Positions 28,091-37,265 of a DNA stretch of 62,485 nt are shown here, piece after piece. The notes beneath the pieces are model-generated. The model did no database searches, was not told where the DNA came from, and was given only the letters and a program-made list of their open reading frames with translations. Where the stretch lies: NCBI GenBank assembly GCA_021813585.1, contig JAKAJV010000073.1, forward strand, positions 1 through 62,485. Direction: 5' to 3'. Position 1 is the stretch's first letter; every line of letters begins with the position of its first letter. The DNA comes from Bacteroidota bacterium (GTDB lineage Bacteria; Bacteroidota; Ignavibacteria; Ignavibacteriales; Ignavibacteriaceae). The translations under genes were made by a program, and so were the position numbers.

Positions 28091-28576
28091 GTGAAGGAAA
28101 ATCCTCTGGAAGAAAAACTTTCTGAAGTTAACAAACCTAATAAATCGCTTACCGGTATCTTTTTAAATATTGTTATACTGCTGCTTGCATCAATTGTTAT
28201 CTTCATGTCGTATTCACTTTATTCGAAACTAAGCACCGGCAGAAAGCCGGAGGCTTATTTGAAGGATAAAGCCAAACCGCGCATCCTGCAGGTGGAAGTA
28301 TTGAACGGGTGCGGAATTTCCGGAGTTGCAGATAGGTTTACCGATTACCTGCGCCGCCGTAATTTTGATGTTGTGCAAATTGGCAATTATATTTCGTATG
28401 ACGTTGAAAAATCTATAGTGATAGACCGGACAGGAAATATGCTTAATGCATTTAAAGTTGCAGATACCCTGGGAATAAGCAGAAGCAACGTTATCCAGCA
28501 GGTAAACAAAAATTACTTCCTGGATGTATCGCTGATTATAGGCAAAGATTTTAATATTTTAAAACCATATCAATAA
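28091..28576 (+). CDS. Membrane-anchored LytR C-terminal domain protein
   Basis: The 161 residues contain one membrane helix (about 19-42, IFLNIVILLLASIVIFMSYS) and a LytR_C domain from about 65 onward (LQVEVLNGCGISGVADRFTDYL ... VVQIGNY). That domain accompanies LytR-CpsA-Psr proteins or occurs alone, and is thought to be extracytoplasmic. The start appears to be GTG. It lies ten bases before rsfS. In Bacteroidota this gene is often next to rsfS, so the linkage is expected. Confidence 0.85.
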   Translation: MKENPLEEKLSEVNKPNKSLTGIFLNIVILLLASIVIFMSYSLYSKLSTGRKPEAYLKDKAKPRILQVEVLNGCGISGVADRFTDYLRRRNFDVVQIGNYISYDVEKSIVIDRTGNMLNAFKVADTLGISRSNVIQQVNKNYFLDVSLIIGKDFNILKPYQ

Positions 28577-28586
28577 AGGATGAAGA

Positions 28587-28997
28587 TTGGATTCGAATCA
28601 ATTAACAAAAAGGATAACCGATTTAATATTCAATAAAAAAGGCTATGATATAAAAATCCTCGATCTGCGAAACCTTACGGCCATGTCCGATTTCTTTATA
28701 ATCTGCAGTGCCGACTCAGATACACAGGTAAAGGCCATAGCCGATGAAGTAGACGGCAGGCTCCGCCAGGACGGCATAAGGAGCTGGCACAAGGAAGGCT
28801 ACAAAGCGCTCTCGTGGGTACTGCTGGATTTTGTCGACGTTATTGTTCATATTTTTAAGAAGGACGCTCGGGAATATTATAACCTGGAAAAGCTATGGGG
28901 CGATGCGCCCATTACTGTTGTAGAAGACCCGGCTCTTGCACCTGCACTACCGGCTAAAAAGAAACCCGGCAGGCCGAGAAAAGTTCAAACTAATTAA
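28587..28997 (+). CDS. rsfS: Ribosome silencing factor
   Basis: RsfS binds ribosomal protein L14 and blocks subunit joining when nutrients are scarce. The 136 residues show the Iojap core: KKGYDIKILDLR, SDFFIICSADSDTQVKAIADEV and the C-terminal ARDFYNLEKLWGD-like segment (AREYYNLEKLWGDAP). It starts with TTG (28587). A tail beyond the family's usual end finishes in KKKPGRPRKVQTN, which resembles an AT-hook (GRP core in basic residues) and may bind nucleic acid. Confidence 0.93.
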   Translation: MDSNQLTKRITDLIFNKKGYDIKILDLRNLTAMSDFFIICSADSDTQVKAIADEVDGRLRQDGIRSWHKEGYKALSWVLLDFVDVIVHIFKKDAREYYNLEKLWGDAPITVVEDPALAPALPAKKKPGRPRKVQTN

Positions 28998-29041
28998 TTT
29001 TTTCACCCCGCTTTTTAGATCATTTAATTAGGATTATGTAA

Positions 29042-30670
29042 TTGAAAGAATATTTATACTCGCTTTATAAACAAGCCGCAAAAAATTTAAGCTACCTTAA
29101 CGATATAAGTATTACCTTTGATGTCCCCAAGCTGGAATCTCACGGCGACCTGTCTTCCAATGCCGCAATGCTGCTGCCTAAGATGTTAAAAAGAAAACCT
29201 GTAGAAATTGCCGGGGAAATACTTTCGGCTTTGCAAATCGACCCGGACGTTATAGAAAAAACCGAAATTGCCGGCCCTGGCTTTATCAATTTCTTCTTTA
29301 CCAAAAAATTTATTGCGAAAATTATTATGGAGGTATTATCGGATGAGAAGGGCTTCGGTAAAACCCAAAAGTATGCAGGTAAAAAAGCAAACGTTGAATT
29401 CGTGTCCGCAAATCCTACCGGTCCCTTAACGGTAGGGCACGGGCGGAATGCGGTCTTCGGCGATACCATTGCCAATCTACTTGAATGGGTTGGATACGAT
29501 GTTGACAGGGAATATTATTTTAATAATGCGGGCAGACAAATGCGGGTTCTGGGTGATTCCGTAAGGCTGCGTTACCTGGAATTGCTCGACCAGAAAGTTG
29601 AGTTCCCTGCAGACTACTACCAGGGCGAATACATAAAGGAAATTGCTAGAAACCTTTTTGATGAGTTCGGTGAAAAACTTTTCGACCAGCCTGCTGAAGG
29701 AATCTTTAAGCAGAGAGCCGAATCGGAAATCTTTAAGGATATTAAAAGATCTTTAGAAAGATTGAGCATAATCCACAAAATATTTTATAATGAGAACTCG
29801 CTGTATGAAGAAAATAAAATAAAGGAAACCATCGAGTCATTTAAAAGTAAGGGATTGGCGTATGATAAAGACGGGGCTACATGGCTAAGGCTAACAGAGC
29901 TAGGCAACGAGCAGGACAAAGTGATTGTAAAATCCACCGGAGAGCCGACGTACAGACTGCCCGACATAGCCTACCATGTAACAAAATTTAACCGCGGATA
30001 TGATCTGATGATCGATATTTTCGGCTCGGACCATAACGCCACTTACCCGGATGTACTTGCCGGTCTTAGGGCGCTCGGGTATGATTCGGAAAAAGTTAAA
30101 GTACTCATCCATCAGTTTGTTACTATTATGGACGGCGGAGAAGTGGTTAAGATGTCCACGCGTAAAGCAAACTACATAACGCTAGATCAGCTTGTCGATG
30201 AGGTCGGCGCAGACGTTGTCCGTTACTTCTTTAATATGAGGAATATAACTACTCATATGAACTTCGATCTTTATCTGGCAAAAAAACAGTCGGACGAAAA
30301 TCCCGTTTTCTACCTTCAGTATGCTCATGCTAGAATATGTTCAATCTTAAAGATGATTGAGAAAGAGAACCTTAATGCCTCCGTGGAGAATTTAAGTTTG
30401 CTTACTGCAAACGAAGAAGTTCAGCTGCTTAAAAAGCTTCATCAATTTAAGGATGAAGTGCTGCTTAGTGCAGAGACGTTCGAGACTCACCGCATTTGCA
30501 GTTACCTTGAAGAACTGGCTGCCGCGTTTCATAAGTTTTATACTTTCTGCAGAATTCTCGGAACGGAAAGGAAGCTTGCAGAAGCCAGGGTTGCTCTTGC
30601 CAAAGCAACCAAAGCGGTCCTAAAGAACGGTTTGACAATACTGGGTGTTAATGCACCGGAGAGGATGTAA
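29042..30670 (+). CDS. argS: Arginyl-tRNA synthetase
   Basis: ArgS charges tRNA-Arg. The 542 residues include the N-terminal additional domain (about 1-85), the HIGH-type motif in GPLTVGHGRNAVFGD, the class I catalytic domain with VKMSTRKANYITL in the KMSKS position, and the C-terminal anticodon-binding domain ending GLTILGVNAPERM. The start codon is TTG at 29042, with a weak AGGAT upstream. It ends convergently with the ComF-like gene, six bases away. Confidence 0.97.
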   Translation: MKEYLYSLYKQAAKNLSYLNDISITFDVPKLESHGDLSSNAAMLLPKMLKRKPVEIAGEILSALQIDPDVIEKTEIAGPGFINFFFTKKFIAKIIMEVLSDEKGFGKTQKYAGKKANVEFVSANPTGPLTVGHGRNAVFGDTIANLLEWVGYDVDREYYFNNAGRQMRVLGDSVRLRYLELLDQKVEFPADYYQGEYIKEIARNLFDEFGEKLFDQPAEGIFKQRAESEIFKDIKRSLERLSIIHKIFYNENSLYEENKIKETIESFKSKGLAYDKDGATWLRLTELGNEQDKVIVKSTGEPTYRLPDIAYHVTKFNRGYDLMIDIFGSDHNATYPDVLAGLRALGYDSEKVKVLIHQFVTIMDGGEVVKMSTRKANYITLDQLVDEVGADVVRYFFNMRNITTHMNFDLYLAKKQSDENPVFYLQYAHARICSILKMIEKENLNASVENLSLLTANEEVQLLKKLHQFKDEVLLSAETFETHRICSYLEELAAAFHKFYTFCRILGTERKLAEARVALAKATKAVLKNGLTILGVNAPERM

Positions 30671-30676
30671 TCTAAT

Positions 30677-31363
30677 TTAGTCAGCAATAGCAACCGCAGC
30701 TGCGTAAATTTTATTTGCGCCGCAGGCAACAAGTACTCTGCCGCATTCCGTAATTGTGGCGCCGGTTGTTATAACGTCGTCAATCAGCAAAACATTCCTG
30801 CCTTTCAGCTTTTCAGTGTATCTTGCGGTAAAGGCCCCGCTCATATTTTCCTCGCGCTCTTTTAAATTTAAGGAGGTCTGAGACTGAGTAAATCTTTTCC
30901 TTTTCAAATAACCGGCTTTGATTTTTAAGCCTGTTGCCTTGCTTATTCCTTTGGCTATAAAATATGACTGATTATATCCTCTTTCATTTTTTTTCAACTG
31001 ATGCAAAGGCACCGGTATAATAAAATCAATTTGCCATAAGGAAAAAGTCTTTCCCTTTTCCTTACCGAGAAATTCCCCCAGCAATTTTCCTGTTAAAAAT
31101 TTTTGGTTGTACTTTAGCGAGTGAATTATGCCTTGGAGTTCTTTGTTCTTCTCAAAAACGTAGAGTGAAGTAAAGCCGGAGATAATATTTTTTGTCGCGA
31201 ACTTTCTTTCAAATTCGTGTCTCAACCTTTCGCCGTCCGCAGCCGGAATTTTACCCAGGCACACGGAACAGACCGCTGTTTCATCAGGCTGAAGCTTTTT
31301 ATTGCATGCCGGGCAGAGCCTGGGCAGTAAAAAATCCAGTATTTCCGTAATGAAAATTTTCAA
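30677..31363 (-). CDS. ComF family amidophosphoribosyltransferase-like protein
   Basis: The 228 residues begin with a zinc-ribbon-like segment (LCPACNKK ... CSVCLGK). They end with a type I phosphoribosyltransferase fold with PRPP loop VLLIDDVITTGAT. The central QSQTSLNLKEREENMSGAF is characteristic of ComF. In naturally transformable bacteria ComF helps DNA uptake; the enzymatic substrate is not established. It is a single gene convergent with argS. Confidence 0.93.
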   Translation of the reverse strand: MKIFITEILDFLLPRLCPACNKKLQPDETAVCSVCLGKIPAADGERLRHEFERKFATKNIISGFTSLYVFEKNKELQGIIHSLKYNQKFLTGKLLGEFLGKEKGKTFSLWQIDFIIPVPLHQLKKNERGYNQSYFIAKGISKATGLKIKAGYLKRKRFTQSQTSLNLKEREENMSGAFTARYTEKLKGRNVLLIDDVITTGATITECGRVLVACGANKIYAAAVAIAD

Positions 31364-31404
31364 TTCAAAACCTGTCTACCGATAGGTAGATTAAAAATTA
31401 TTAA

Positions 31405-31500
31405 GTCACCTTACGCAAAACCAACTACTGGAGTAATGGAGTAAATTTCAATATTCCATTACTCCACTACTCCTTTTTTCGTGATGTTGCGTAACACGAG
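31405..31500. repeat. Repeat with GTTACGC-type ends (family A relative, different interior)
   Basis: The left end TTACGCAA (31411-31418) and right end TTGCGTAA (31487-31494) are inverted copies. The right flank CACGAGTTATTAA echoes the CATGAGTTATTA beside copy 1. Between them is a different inverted repeat, GGAGTAATGGAGTAA against TTCCATTACTCCACTACTCC. It lies in the spacer between the ComF-like gene and the VWA membrane protein. Confidence 0.55.
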
Positions 31501-31589
31501 TTATTAAGTTGTTCCAGTTAGTACAAAGTTCAAGAGACAAAATATAAAAAATATATCACCGAGACTAGAAGGCATCTGATTGAAATTTA

Positions 31590-33740
31590 TTACAACATTC
31601 CGGCTCTTTTCCTAAAAAACCATTCCAGCGCGAACAGAAGAATTGCGGCTAACAAAAGCCATTCGTCGGACCAAAGGTTAACGTCGCTTACTTCAATTTT
31701 ATTTTTTGAAGACCTGTTGTCAAGTTGTTTTAATAAGGGGAACAGCCGGGTGTAATCCGAATTATAGAAAAACTTTCCGCCTGTCCGGTTGGCAAGCAGT
31801 GAAAGGAATTCATAATTCATCCTTGGATTTACCATTTCAATATCAACCTCGCCTATATTAAAATTGCCTTTGTCGCTTCCAAGCTTGTTGTTGTTCTGGT
31901 AAGCGTCGCCTGCAAAGGTATAGTCGCCGGGTTTATTGGTCTGGAAAGTTCCCTCGTACAGGCCGTTGCCGATAGAATTTAAATTTATTTCATTGCTTCC
32001 GCTGCCGGAGTTAATCTTTATTTTCACATTCGCATCCGATACAGGGTTAAAAGTCTGGTCATACACTTGAGCCGAGAAGTCCACCTGTTCTCCGAGCGAA
32101 TAAAGCTTCTTGGAGGTCTTGATGGTAACCTGCTTATATTCGTCCTTTGTATTCAGCCATTTAACGCTGCTTATAATAAATCTGTCGAACAGGTCTAGGT
32201 TTTTCGGCGCCGTCTCAAGCTTCCACCGCCAGATGTCTTTTGCAAGCACGGCAATTGATTTTTTACTGCCGAGCCTTCTAGTAACAATTAGAGGCCTGTT
32301 CATCGGTATGTTGTTAATCTTTACTCTGGAGATGGTCTCGCTTTCCGGTTTGGCTTTCAAATCAATGTTAGGTTGATAAACCGGCGGCAGGTTATTCCAT
32401 GCATCTATAGGATTGACAGCATTATTTTGCAGTAAAGGATTATCAGATTGCACTGAGGAAATATCCGGTTGAATTTCCAGGTAATCGTTAGTGGTATTGC
32501 CCACAGTAAAAGGCAGCTCGCCTTGAAGTGCTTTTAATTTTGTGTAATCCACTCCGTCTGACAGCGAAATAAAAAACGGCTTGTCTTTGTTTGATATTCC
32601 ATTAACTACGCTTTGTAAAATTTGCGGAGAAGTTTCCTTGGAAGGAAATCCCACCAGGAAAAACACGTCTGCACTGTCGATTAGCTTTTGCCTGTCGTTG
32701 TGCTCGACGTATTTATCCTGTGCAACCTGTGTAATGGAATGTACTTCAAAATTACCGTCGGACAGCAGGGAGTACTTTATAAACGAAACATCCGAAGAAG
32801 GGCTGCCGGCTATTAAAAGAACCTTTACCTTGTTGCTCAGGACTTTTATATAAAACACTTTCCTGTTGTTTGCAAAAGTAAATTCGCCTGGAGTGTTTGA
32901 GACTACAACCGATAATTTTTTTTCGCCACCGGACTGAGGTGTATAAGTGAAATTTACATTTTGTACGCCGTCAGAATTAAGCGTAATATTTTTTTGTTCA
33001 GTCAAGGAGCCGTTCTCATATAAAGATGCGGTAACACTTTTGCCTATGAAACCGGTGTTCGTAATTACCGCTTCTATTGAAGTTGGAGTCTTTGCGTATA
33101 TCATTTCATTGTAAACTACGTTTTTAACTTCAACATCGTTCCTTGCCGAGGAGTCGCCCACCCCGACTGTGAATACCGGTATGTTCAGTTTCTCAGCCGT
33201 CAACAGAGGATCGCTTCCGTCGTTTATTACTCCGTCGCTTACTATTACTATGGATGCAATGTTCTTATCATTTTTTGCTGCAGTAGAAAATATATTTGCA
33301 AAATTAGTGCTGCCTTCCGAAAGATTTAATTTCTGCAGGCTATCGTAACCCATGCTTTCCACTTTTGAGCCGAAGATGTAAAGCGGCGAGTTGCCGGAAA
33401 GGCCGTTCGCCTTTAGTCCTTTTTCAAAATTAAGCTCAGTCTGGCTGCGGTTCGTTCCGTCTTTTATCTGGATTGATCTTGAGTTGTCGAGATAAATCAG
33501 GTTAACCGGCTCGAGTATCCTTTTCTTAGCAAGAGTTAAAATCGGCTCGAAGAATACAAACAATAAAAGAATTAGTGCGAGACTTCTTAATGCAACTAAA
33601 AATATTTTTTTAGGCGTGCTTATGGCAGGTATAGTGAACCTATAGACGTAGACAACATATCCAACAAGAATAATAAGGATTAAGAAAAAATAAAACGGCG
33701 GAAATGAGAAGTTGATACTGATTTTTTCGAAGTTAAACAT
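31590..33740 (-). CDS. Membrane protein with von Willebrand A-like domain
   Basis: The 716 residues have two N-terminal membrane helices (about 15-35 and 44-64), a VWA-like segment opening with LIYLDNSRSIQI, repeated beta-rich domains, and a final membrane helix (LLLAAILLFALEWF) near 693-708. The architecture resembles the BatA-like and DUF4159-type membrane proteins common in Bacteroidota, in which a periplasmic portion is held between terminal anchors. The role is unknown. It is transcribed alone, behind the terminator at 33785-33819. Confidence 0.75.
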   Translation of the reverse strand: MFNFEKISINFSFPPFYFFLILIILVGYVVYVYRFTIPAISTPKKIFLVALRSLALILLLFVFFEPILTLAKKRILEPVNLIYLDNSRSIQIKDGTNRSQTELNFEKGLKANGLSGNSPLYIFGSKVESMGYDSLQKLNLSEGSTNFANIFSTAAKNDKNIASIVIVSDGVINDGSDPLLTAEKLNIPVFTVGVGDSSARNDVEVKNVVYNEMIYAKTPTSIEAVITNTGFIGKSVTASLYENGSLTEQKNITLNSDGVQNVNFTYTPQSGGEKKLSVVVSNTPGEFTFANNRKVFYIKVLSNKVKVLLIAGSPSSDVSFIKYSLLSDGNFEVHSITQVAQDKYVEHNDRQKLIDSADVFFLVGFPSKETSPQILQSVVNGISNKDKPFFISLSDGVDYTKLKALQGELPFTVGNTTNDYLEIQPDISSVQSDNPLLQNNAVNPIDAWNNLPPVYQPNIDLKAKPESETISRVKINNIPMNRPLIVTRRLGSKKSIAVLAKDIWRWKLETAPKNLDLFDRFIISSVKWLNTKDEYKQVTIKTSKKLYSLGEQVDFSAQVYDQTFNPVSDANVKIKINSGSGSNEINLNSIGNGLYEGTFQTNKPGDYTFAGDAYQNNNKLGSDKGNFNIGEVDIEMVNPRMNYEFLSLLANRTGGKFFYNSDYTRLFPLLKQLDNRSSKNKIEVSDVNLWSDEWLLLAAILLFALEWFFRKRAGML

Positions 33741-33784
33741 AAGCCTGTGCTAAGAGGATATTGCTAAAAAATATATTCAAATGT

Positions 33785-33819
33785 AAACCTTACTAAACCT
33801 TAAAGGTTTAGTAAGGTTT
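33785..33819 (-). terminator. Hairpin terminator after the phzF-like gene
   Basis: A perfect 16-bp stem (AAACCTTACTAAACCT with AGGTTTAGTAAGGTTT) encloses a three-base loop. It lies nine bases past the stop of the leftward phzF-like gene. The minus-strand tail is TTTACATTTG, so the T-run is imperfect. It separates the surE-phzF unit from the VWA gene. Confidence 0.6.
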
Positions 33820-33827
33820 GGAATTAA

Positions 33828-34694
33828 CTAAAAAAACATTTCACCCTTCATTACCGTTACCGCTTTGCCGGAAATAAAGAGCTCATTTTCCTCCGAGGAA
33901 AATCTTACTCCGATTCTTCCTCTTCTGCCTATAAAATCTCCCTGTTCAAATGATACTTTAGTTTCACCGGTTCCAAGCTTTAACAGACCGAGGTAATTTA
34001 AAACCAAAAGCAGAGGGCCGTTTGCAGAGCCCGTTACCGGGTCTTCATCTATACCGTAATAAGGAGCGAAAAACCGGAGATGCGCATTATTGCCTTCTTC
34101 AATGGTCTCCTGTGTAAACACAACTACGCCGCCAAAGTTATTTTGTTTCGATAATTTCAGCAGGTCTTTGAAATTTGGCTTTAGCTTTCTGATGGTTTGT
34201 AATTTCTTTACGTAGATGTAAAGGTACCCGTTTTCTAAAATCAGGAACGGGATCGCATCAAAGACGTCGCATTTGTGCAGACCTACAGCTTTCAATATCG
34301 GGTCCCTGTCGTTTTTAAATTCATTTATTTTATAGATAGGAATCTGCATAAAATATTGTTTGTTTCCGGCTCTGCATTTTAAAATACCGGAGCGTGTATC
34401 GAACCGTATTTCTGTGTTCTCTTTAATTGTCTGCTGCTCGCTTAAAAAATGAAGTGATGCAATTGTAGCGTGGCCGCATAGATCGACTTCCATTTTGGGA
34501 GTAAACCACCGCAGGCTGTAATCAGCTTTATCCGAAGCAGAAAGGAAAGCGGTTTCAGCAAGGTTCATCTCTTTTGCAATATGCTGCATTTCATCTTTTG
34601 TTAAGCCATCGCCAAAGGTAACACCTGCCGGGTTGCCTTCGAACGATACGTCTGTAAAGGCATCTATCTGATAGATATTAATTTTTTTTCCCAT
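33828..34694 (-). CDS. PhzF family isomerase-like protein
   Basis: The 288 residues match the PhzF/YddE fold, with QIDAFTDVSFEGNPAGV, the EMNLAETAFL segment holding the conserved catalytic Glu, CGHATIASLHFL and DPVTGSANGPL. The family includes phenazine enzyme PhzF and many proteins of unknown substrate. No phenazine genes are nearby, so the substrate is open. It overlaps the 3' end of surE by 17 bases and is surely cotranscribed with it. Confidence 0.92.
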   Translation of the reverse strand: MGKKINIYQIDAFTDVSFEGNPAGVTFGDGLTKDEMQHIAKEMNLAETAFLSASDKADYSLRWFTPKMEVDLCGHATIASLHFLSEQQTIKENTEIRFDTRSGILKCRAGNKQYFMQIPIYKINEFKNDRDPILKAVGLHKCDVFDAIPFLILENGYLYIYVKKLQTIRKLKPNFKDLLKLSKQNNFGGVVVFTQETIEEGNNAHLRFFAPYYGIDEDPVTGSANGPLLLVLNYLGLLKLGTGETKVSFEQGDFIGRRGRIGVRFSSEENELFISGKAVTVMKGEMFF

Positions 34695-35457
34695 TTAACA
34701 AATGCTCAATGTTCCATGTTTTCATTTTTTTAAAAGTTTCATAATCGGTAAGATCGAAATGAATGGGAGAGACCGAGACGTAATTTTTTTTAATTGCAAC
34801 CTGGTCAATTTCAATTTCTTTATCCACTTCCATCAAGTTACCGGTCAGCCAGTAGTAGTCTCTACCGTAAGGGTCGATCCGCTGCTCGTATATATCGTCC
34901 CATTTGGATTTTCCCTGCTTGGTTAAGATTATTCCTGCAATATCGTTTTCATCAACGTCGGGCACATTAACGTTAAGCAGTGTTCCCTTGGGGATGTCTT
35001 TGCCGGCTATTTCCTTAGCCAGCAGTTTGGTAAGCTTGGCAGCAAATTTAAAATCCTTAACATCGTGGTTTGTAACCGAGACGGCCATAGCGGGTACGTC
35101 CATAATAGCGGCTTCCCTTGCGGCGGAAACGGTTCCCGAATAAATTATGTTGATAGCGGTGTTTGAGCCGTGGTTAATTCCGGATACTACAAGGTCCGGC
35201 GGTTCCTTCATTATATTACGGATACCAATTTTAATGCAGTCAGCGGGGGTACCGTTTACGGCGTATCCGAAAAACTTTCCTTCCTTATAAGATTTTGTTA
35301 CCCTAAGAGGAATCTGCATTGTAATTGCGTGTCCAACTGCGCTCTGTTCCATTAACGGGGCAACTACAGTAATTTCTGCAATTTCGCTAAGCGATTCTGC
35401 AAGCGCAAATATTCCTTCCGAATTTATTCCGTCGTCATTACTGATTAAGATTTTCAA
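34678..35457 (-). CDS. surE: 5'/3'-nucleotidase SurE
   Basis: SurE removes phosphate from nucleoside monophosphates in a metal-dependent way. The protein shows the metal site SNDDGINSEG, SGTVSAAREAAIM, GINHGSNTAINI and the C-terminal YVSVSPIHFDLTDYE. I start it at TTG 35457, giving MKILISNDDG, the normal family N-terminus, behind AGGT. An in-frame ATG 21 codons earlier (35520) would add residues not seen in the family. Confidence 0.94.
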   Translation of the reverse strand: MKILISNDDGINSEGIFALAESLSEIAEITVVAPLMEQSAVGHAITMQIPLRVTKSYKEGKFFGYAVNGTPADCIKIGIRNIMKEPPDLVVSGINHGSNTAINIIYSGTVSAAREAAIMDVPAMAVSVTNHDVKDFKFAAKLTKLLAKEIAGKDIPKGTLLNVNVPDVDENDIAGIILTKQGKSKWDDIYEQRIDPYGRDYYWLTGNLMEVDKEIEIDQVAIKKNYVSVSPIHFDLTDYETFKKMKTWNIEHLLNGKKN

Positions 35458-35629
35458 ATTTTTACCTAAAATATTTTCAATTCCGGATGTCAATATAACA
35501 TATACCGGGTATAGTCTCAATCGATTTGAAATGGGATTGAAGGGAATAGAGTTCTGCCATTTTAAGCCGGAAAATAAAAACTTAATAAATAAATCTGCTG
35601 CGGCTTTTGTGCGTATGGTATTCCTATTT

Positions 35630-36240
35630 TTCTCCCTTTAGTAAAGGGAGATGTCGACGAAGTCGACAGAGGGATTTGAAAATCCAAGCTTTATTTCGAA
35701 GTTGATTTTACCCATCAAAAAGAATTGAGCAAATAGTTCTGCTCATAAAGGTTAATGCAGATATAAAAGTACATCAAGATTTTCTAATAGAAGATTTTTT
35801 GCTAACAAATCCTCCGTCACCCGCCAGAAGCGGGTGCCACCTCCTTTACTAAAGGAGGACTTTGGTATTCCTATTATTCTCCCTTTAGCAAAGGGAGATG
35901 TCGACGGAGTCGACAGAGGGATTTGAAAATCCAAGTTTTATTTCAAAGTTAATTTTATCCGTCAAAATAAAAATTGAGCAAATAGTACTGCTGATAAAAG
36001 TTTATGTAGATATAAAAGTACATCAAGATTTCCTAATAGAAGATTTTTGCTAACAAATCCTCCGTCACCCGCCAGAAGCGGGTGCCACCTCCTTTACTAA
36101 AGGAGGACTTTGATTTGCTATATTTCTCCCTTTAGTAAAGGGAGATGTCGACGAAGTCGACAGAGGGATTTGAAAATAGCCAACCGTTCATCACTTAGGA
36201 AAACAAAAAAAATACTTGCTTCTTTAATAAAATATTCTTT
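35630..36240. repeat. Repeat family B, locus 1: about 246-bp tandem hairpin-rich units
   Basis: The block CTCCCTTTAGTAAAGGGAG-ATGTCGAC-GAA-GTCGACA-GAGGGATTTGAAA starts near 35632, 35878 and 36125, giving a period of about 246 bases. Between these, a second block reads CACCCGCCAGAAGCGGGTG then CCTCCTTTACTAAAGGAGG. Each unit thus has four short palindromes separated by AT-rich filler that is itself conserved. The same units, the same filler and the same right flank recur after uvrA at 53219-53665. There is no coding frame. Confidence 0.85.
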
Positions 36241-36311
36241 GCTGCGCAGATTTAATAAAATTATATCCATTTAATTTTTTTAAAATTATTAATATCTACG
36301 CAGCATTTTTT

Positions 36312-36455
36312 TGTTTAATCCGCCTTCTCCCGTAAGCTTTCGGGATTCGGCGGACGGCCAGATTCCCCGTCGCCCGCCTGCCAAAGCAAAGCGGCGGGCA
36401 GGTTGCGACGGAACAGGGTTCGGGGCTTGCCCCGAGGCTCATACCATTGATTTTT
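36312..36455. repeat. Repeat family C, copy 1
   Basis: A GC-rich block starts at AATCCGCC and contains the inverted pairs GCCCGCCTGCC/GGCGGGCAGG. It ends in GTTCGGGGCTTGCCCCGAG then ATACCATTGATTTT. The same start, end and hairpin recur at 48950-49065. The copy abuts pgeF and creates a misleading in-frame extension of that gene. Confidence 0.75.
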
Positions 36456-36530
36456 AAAAGAGGTTATTCTCTAATTTTTTTCTTAAATTTTGCCCGCTCA
36501 ATTTCAACTAGTATTTGCGGAAACATTTTC

Positions 36531-37265
36531 ATGCTGATAATCAAAGCTCAAATCTTTATTAAAAACCCGGAAGTGGTCTTCGGATTCAGTACAAAGTTAG
36601 GTGCGGGAAGAACTGCCCCATATTACTTTAATTTATCCCATTCTGTTGGCGATGTTAAAAATATTGTAGACGAAAACAGGGAAATATTTTTTAACAGATT
36701 AGGATTAAATTCCGGAAACGTTGCTCTTCAAAGGCAAGTTCATGGTGATGAAATAACCTATATAAACGAAGGCGGCAACTGCGGTGAAAGCGATGCCATG
36801 ATTACAAGCAAAAAAAATCTCGGCCTTGCCATAAGCACAGCCGATTGTGCCGCAATATTTATCTACGATAAAAAGCAAAAAGTAATCGCAGCCGTTCATT
36901 CCGGCTGGAGAGGTAGCCGGAAAAGAATTCTCGAGAAAACTCTGGTAAAATTACGCGATGACTTTAACTCCGGTCCGGGCGATCTGCTTGTCTATATTGC
37001 TCCTTCCATTTCAAAAAAAAATTACGAGGTAGACAAAGAGGTTGCCGGTCTTTTTGATAAAAAATATTATTCCCCATGGGGAGATAAATTCCTTTTAGAT
37101 ATTTCCCGGATCAATTACGAAATTCTTCTAGACTTTGGGCTAAATAAAAAGAACATTCAAGTTTCATCTCTCTGCTCGTACGGAATGACAAATTTGCTTC
37201 ACTCCTACAGGCGGGACGGCTTAAACTCCGGCCGCGCACTGGGTGTAATTGCGATTGTTGAATAA
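36531..37265 (+). CDS. pgeF: Peptidoglycan editing factor / laccase-domain protein
   Basis: PgeF-type (YfiH) proteins are metal-binding hydrolases acting on purine nucleosides or, in E. coli, implicated in removing misincorporated serine from peptidoglycan. The 244-residue product keeps the metal ligands: His in RQVHGDEI, Cys in ISTADCAAIF and His in AVHSGWRGS. I start at ATG 36531; a longer frame from 36447 reads back into repeat family C and is not family-like. It is a single gene between two repeat-bearing spacers. Confidence 0.92.
   Translation: MLIIKAQIFIKNPEVVFGFSTKLGAGRTAPYYFNLSHSVGDVKNIVDENREIFFNRLGLNSGNVALQRQVHGDEITYINEGGNCGESDAMITSKKNLGLAISTADCAAIFIYDKKQKVIAAVHSGWRGSRKRILEKTLVKLRDDFNSGPGDLLVYIAPSISKKNYEVDKEVAGLFDKKYYSPWGDKFLLDISRINYEILLDFGLNKKNIQVSSLCSYGMTNLLHSYRRDGLNSGRALGVIAIVE

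Noticed and set aside
35458-35520. An N-terminal extension of surE
   Set aside because: SurE proteins normally start at the MKILISNDDG position; TTG 35457 with AGGT fits.
35630-36240. A CRISPR array
   Set aside because: The period is about 246 bases, the filler is itself conserved rather than unique, and no cas genes are present.
36447-36530. An N-terminal extension of pgeF
   Set aside because: It translates the end of repeat family C; the family N-terminus begins at 36531.
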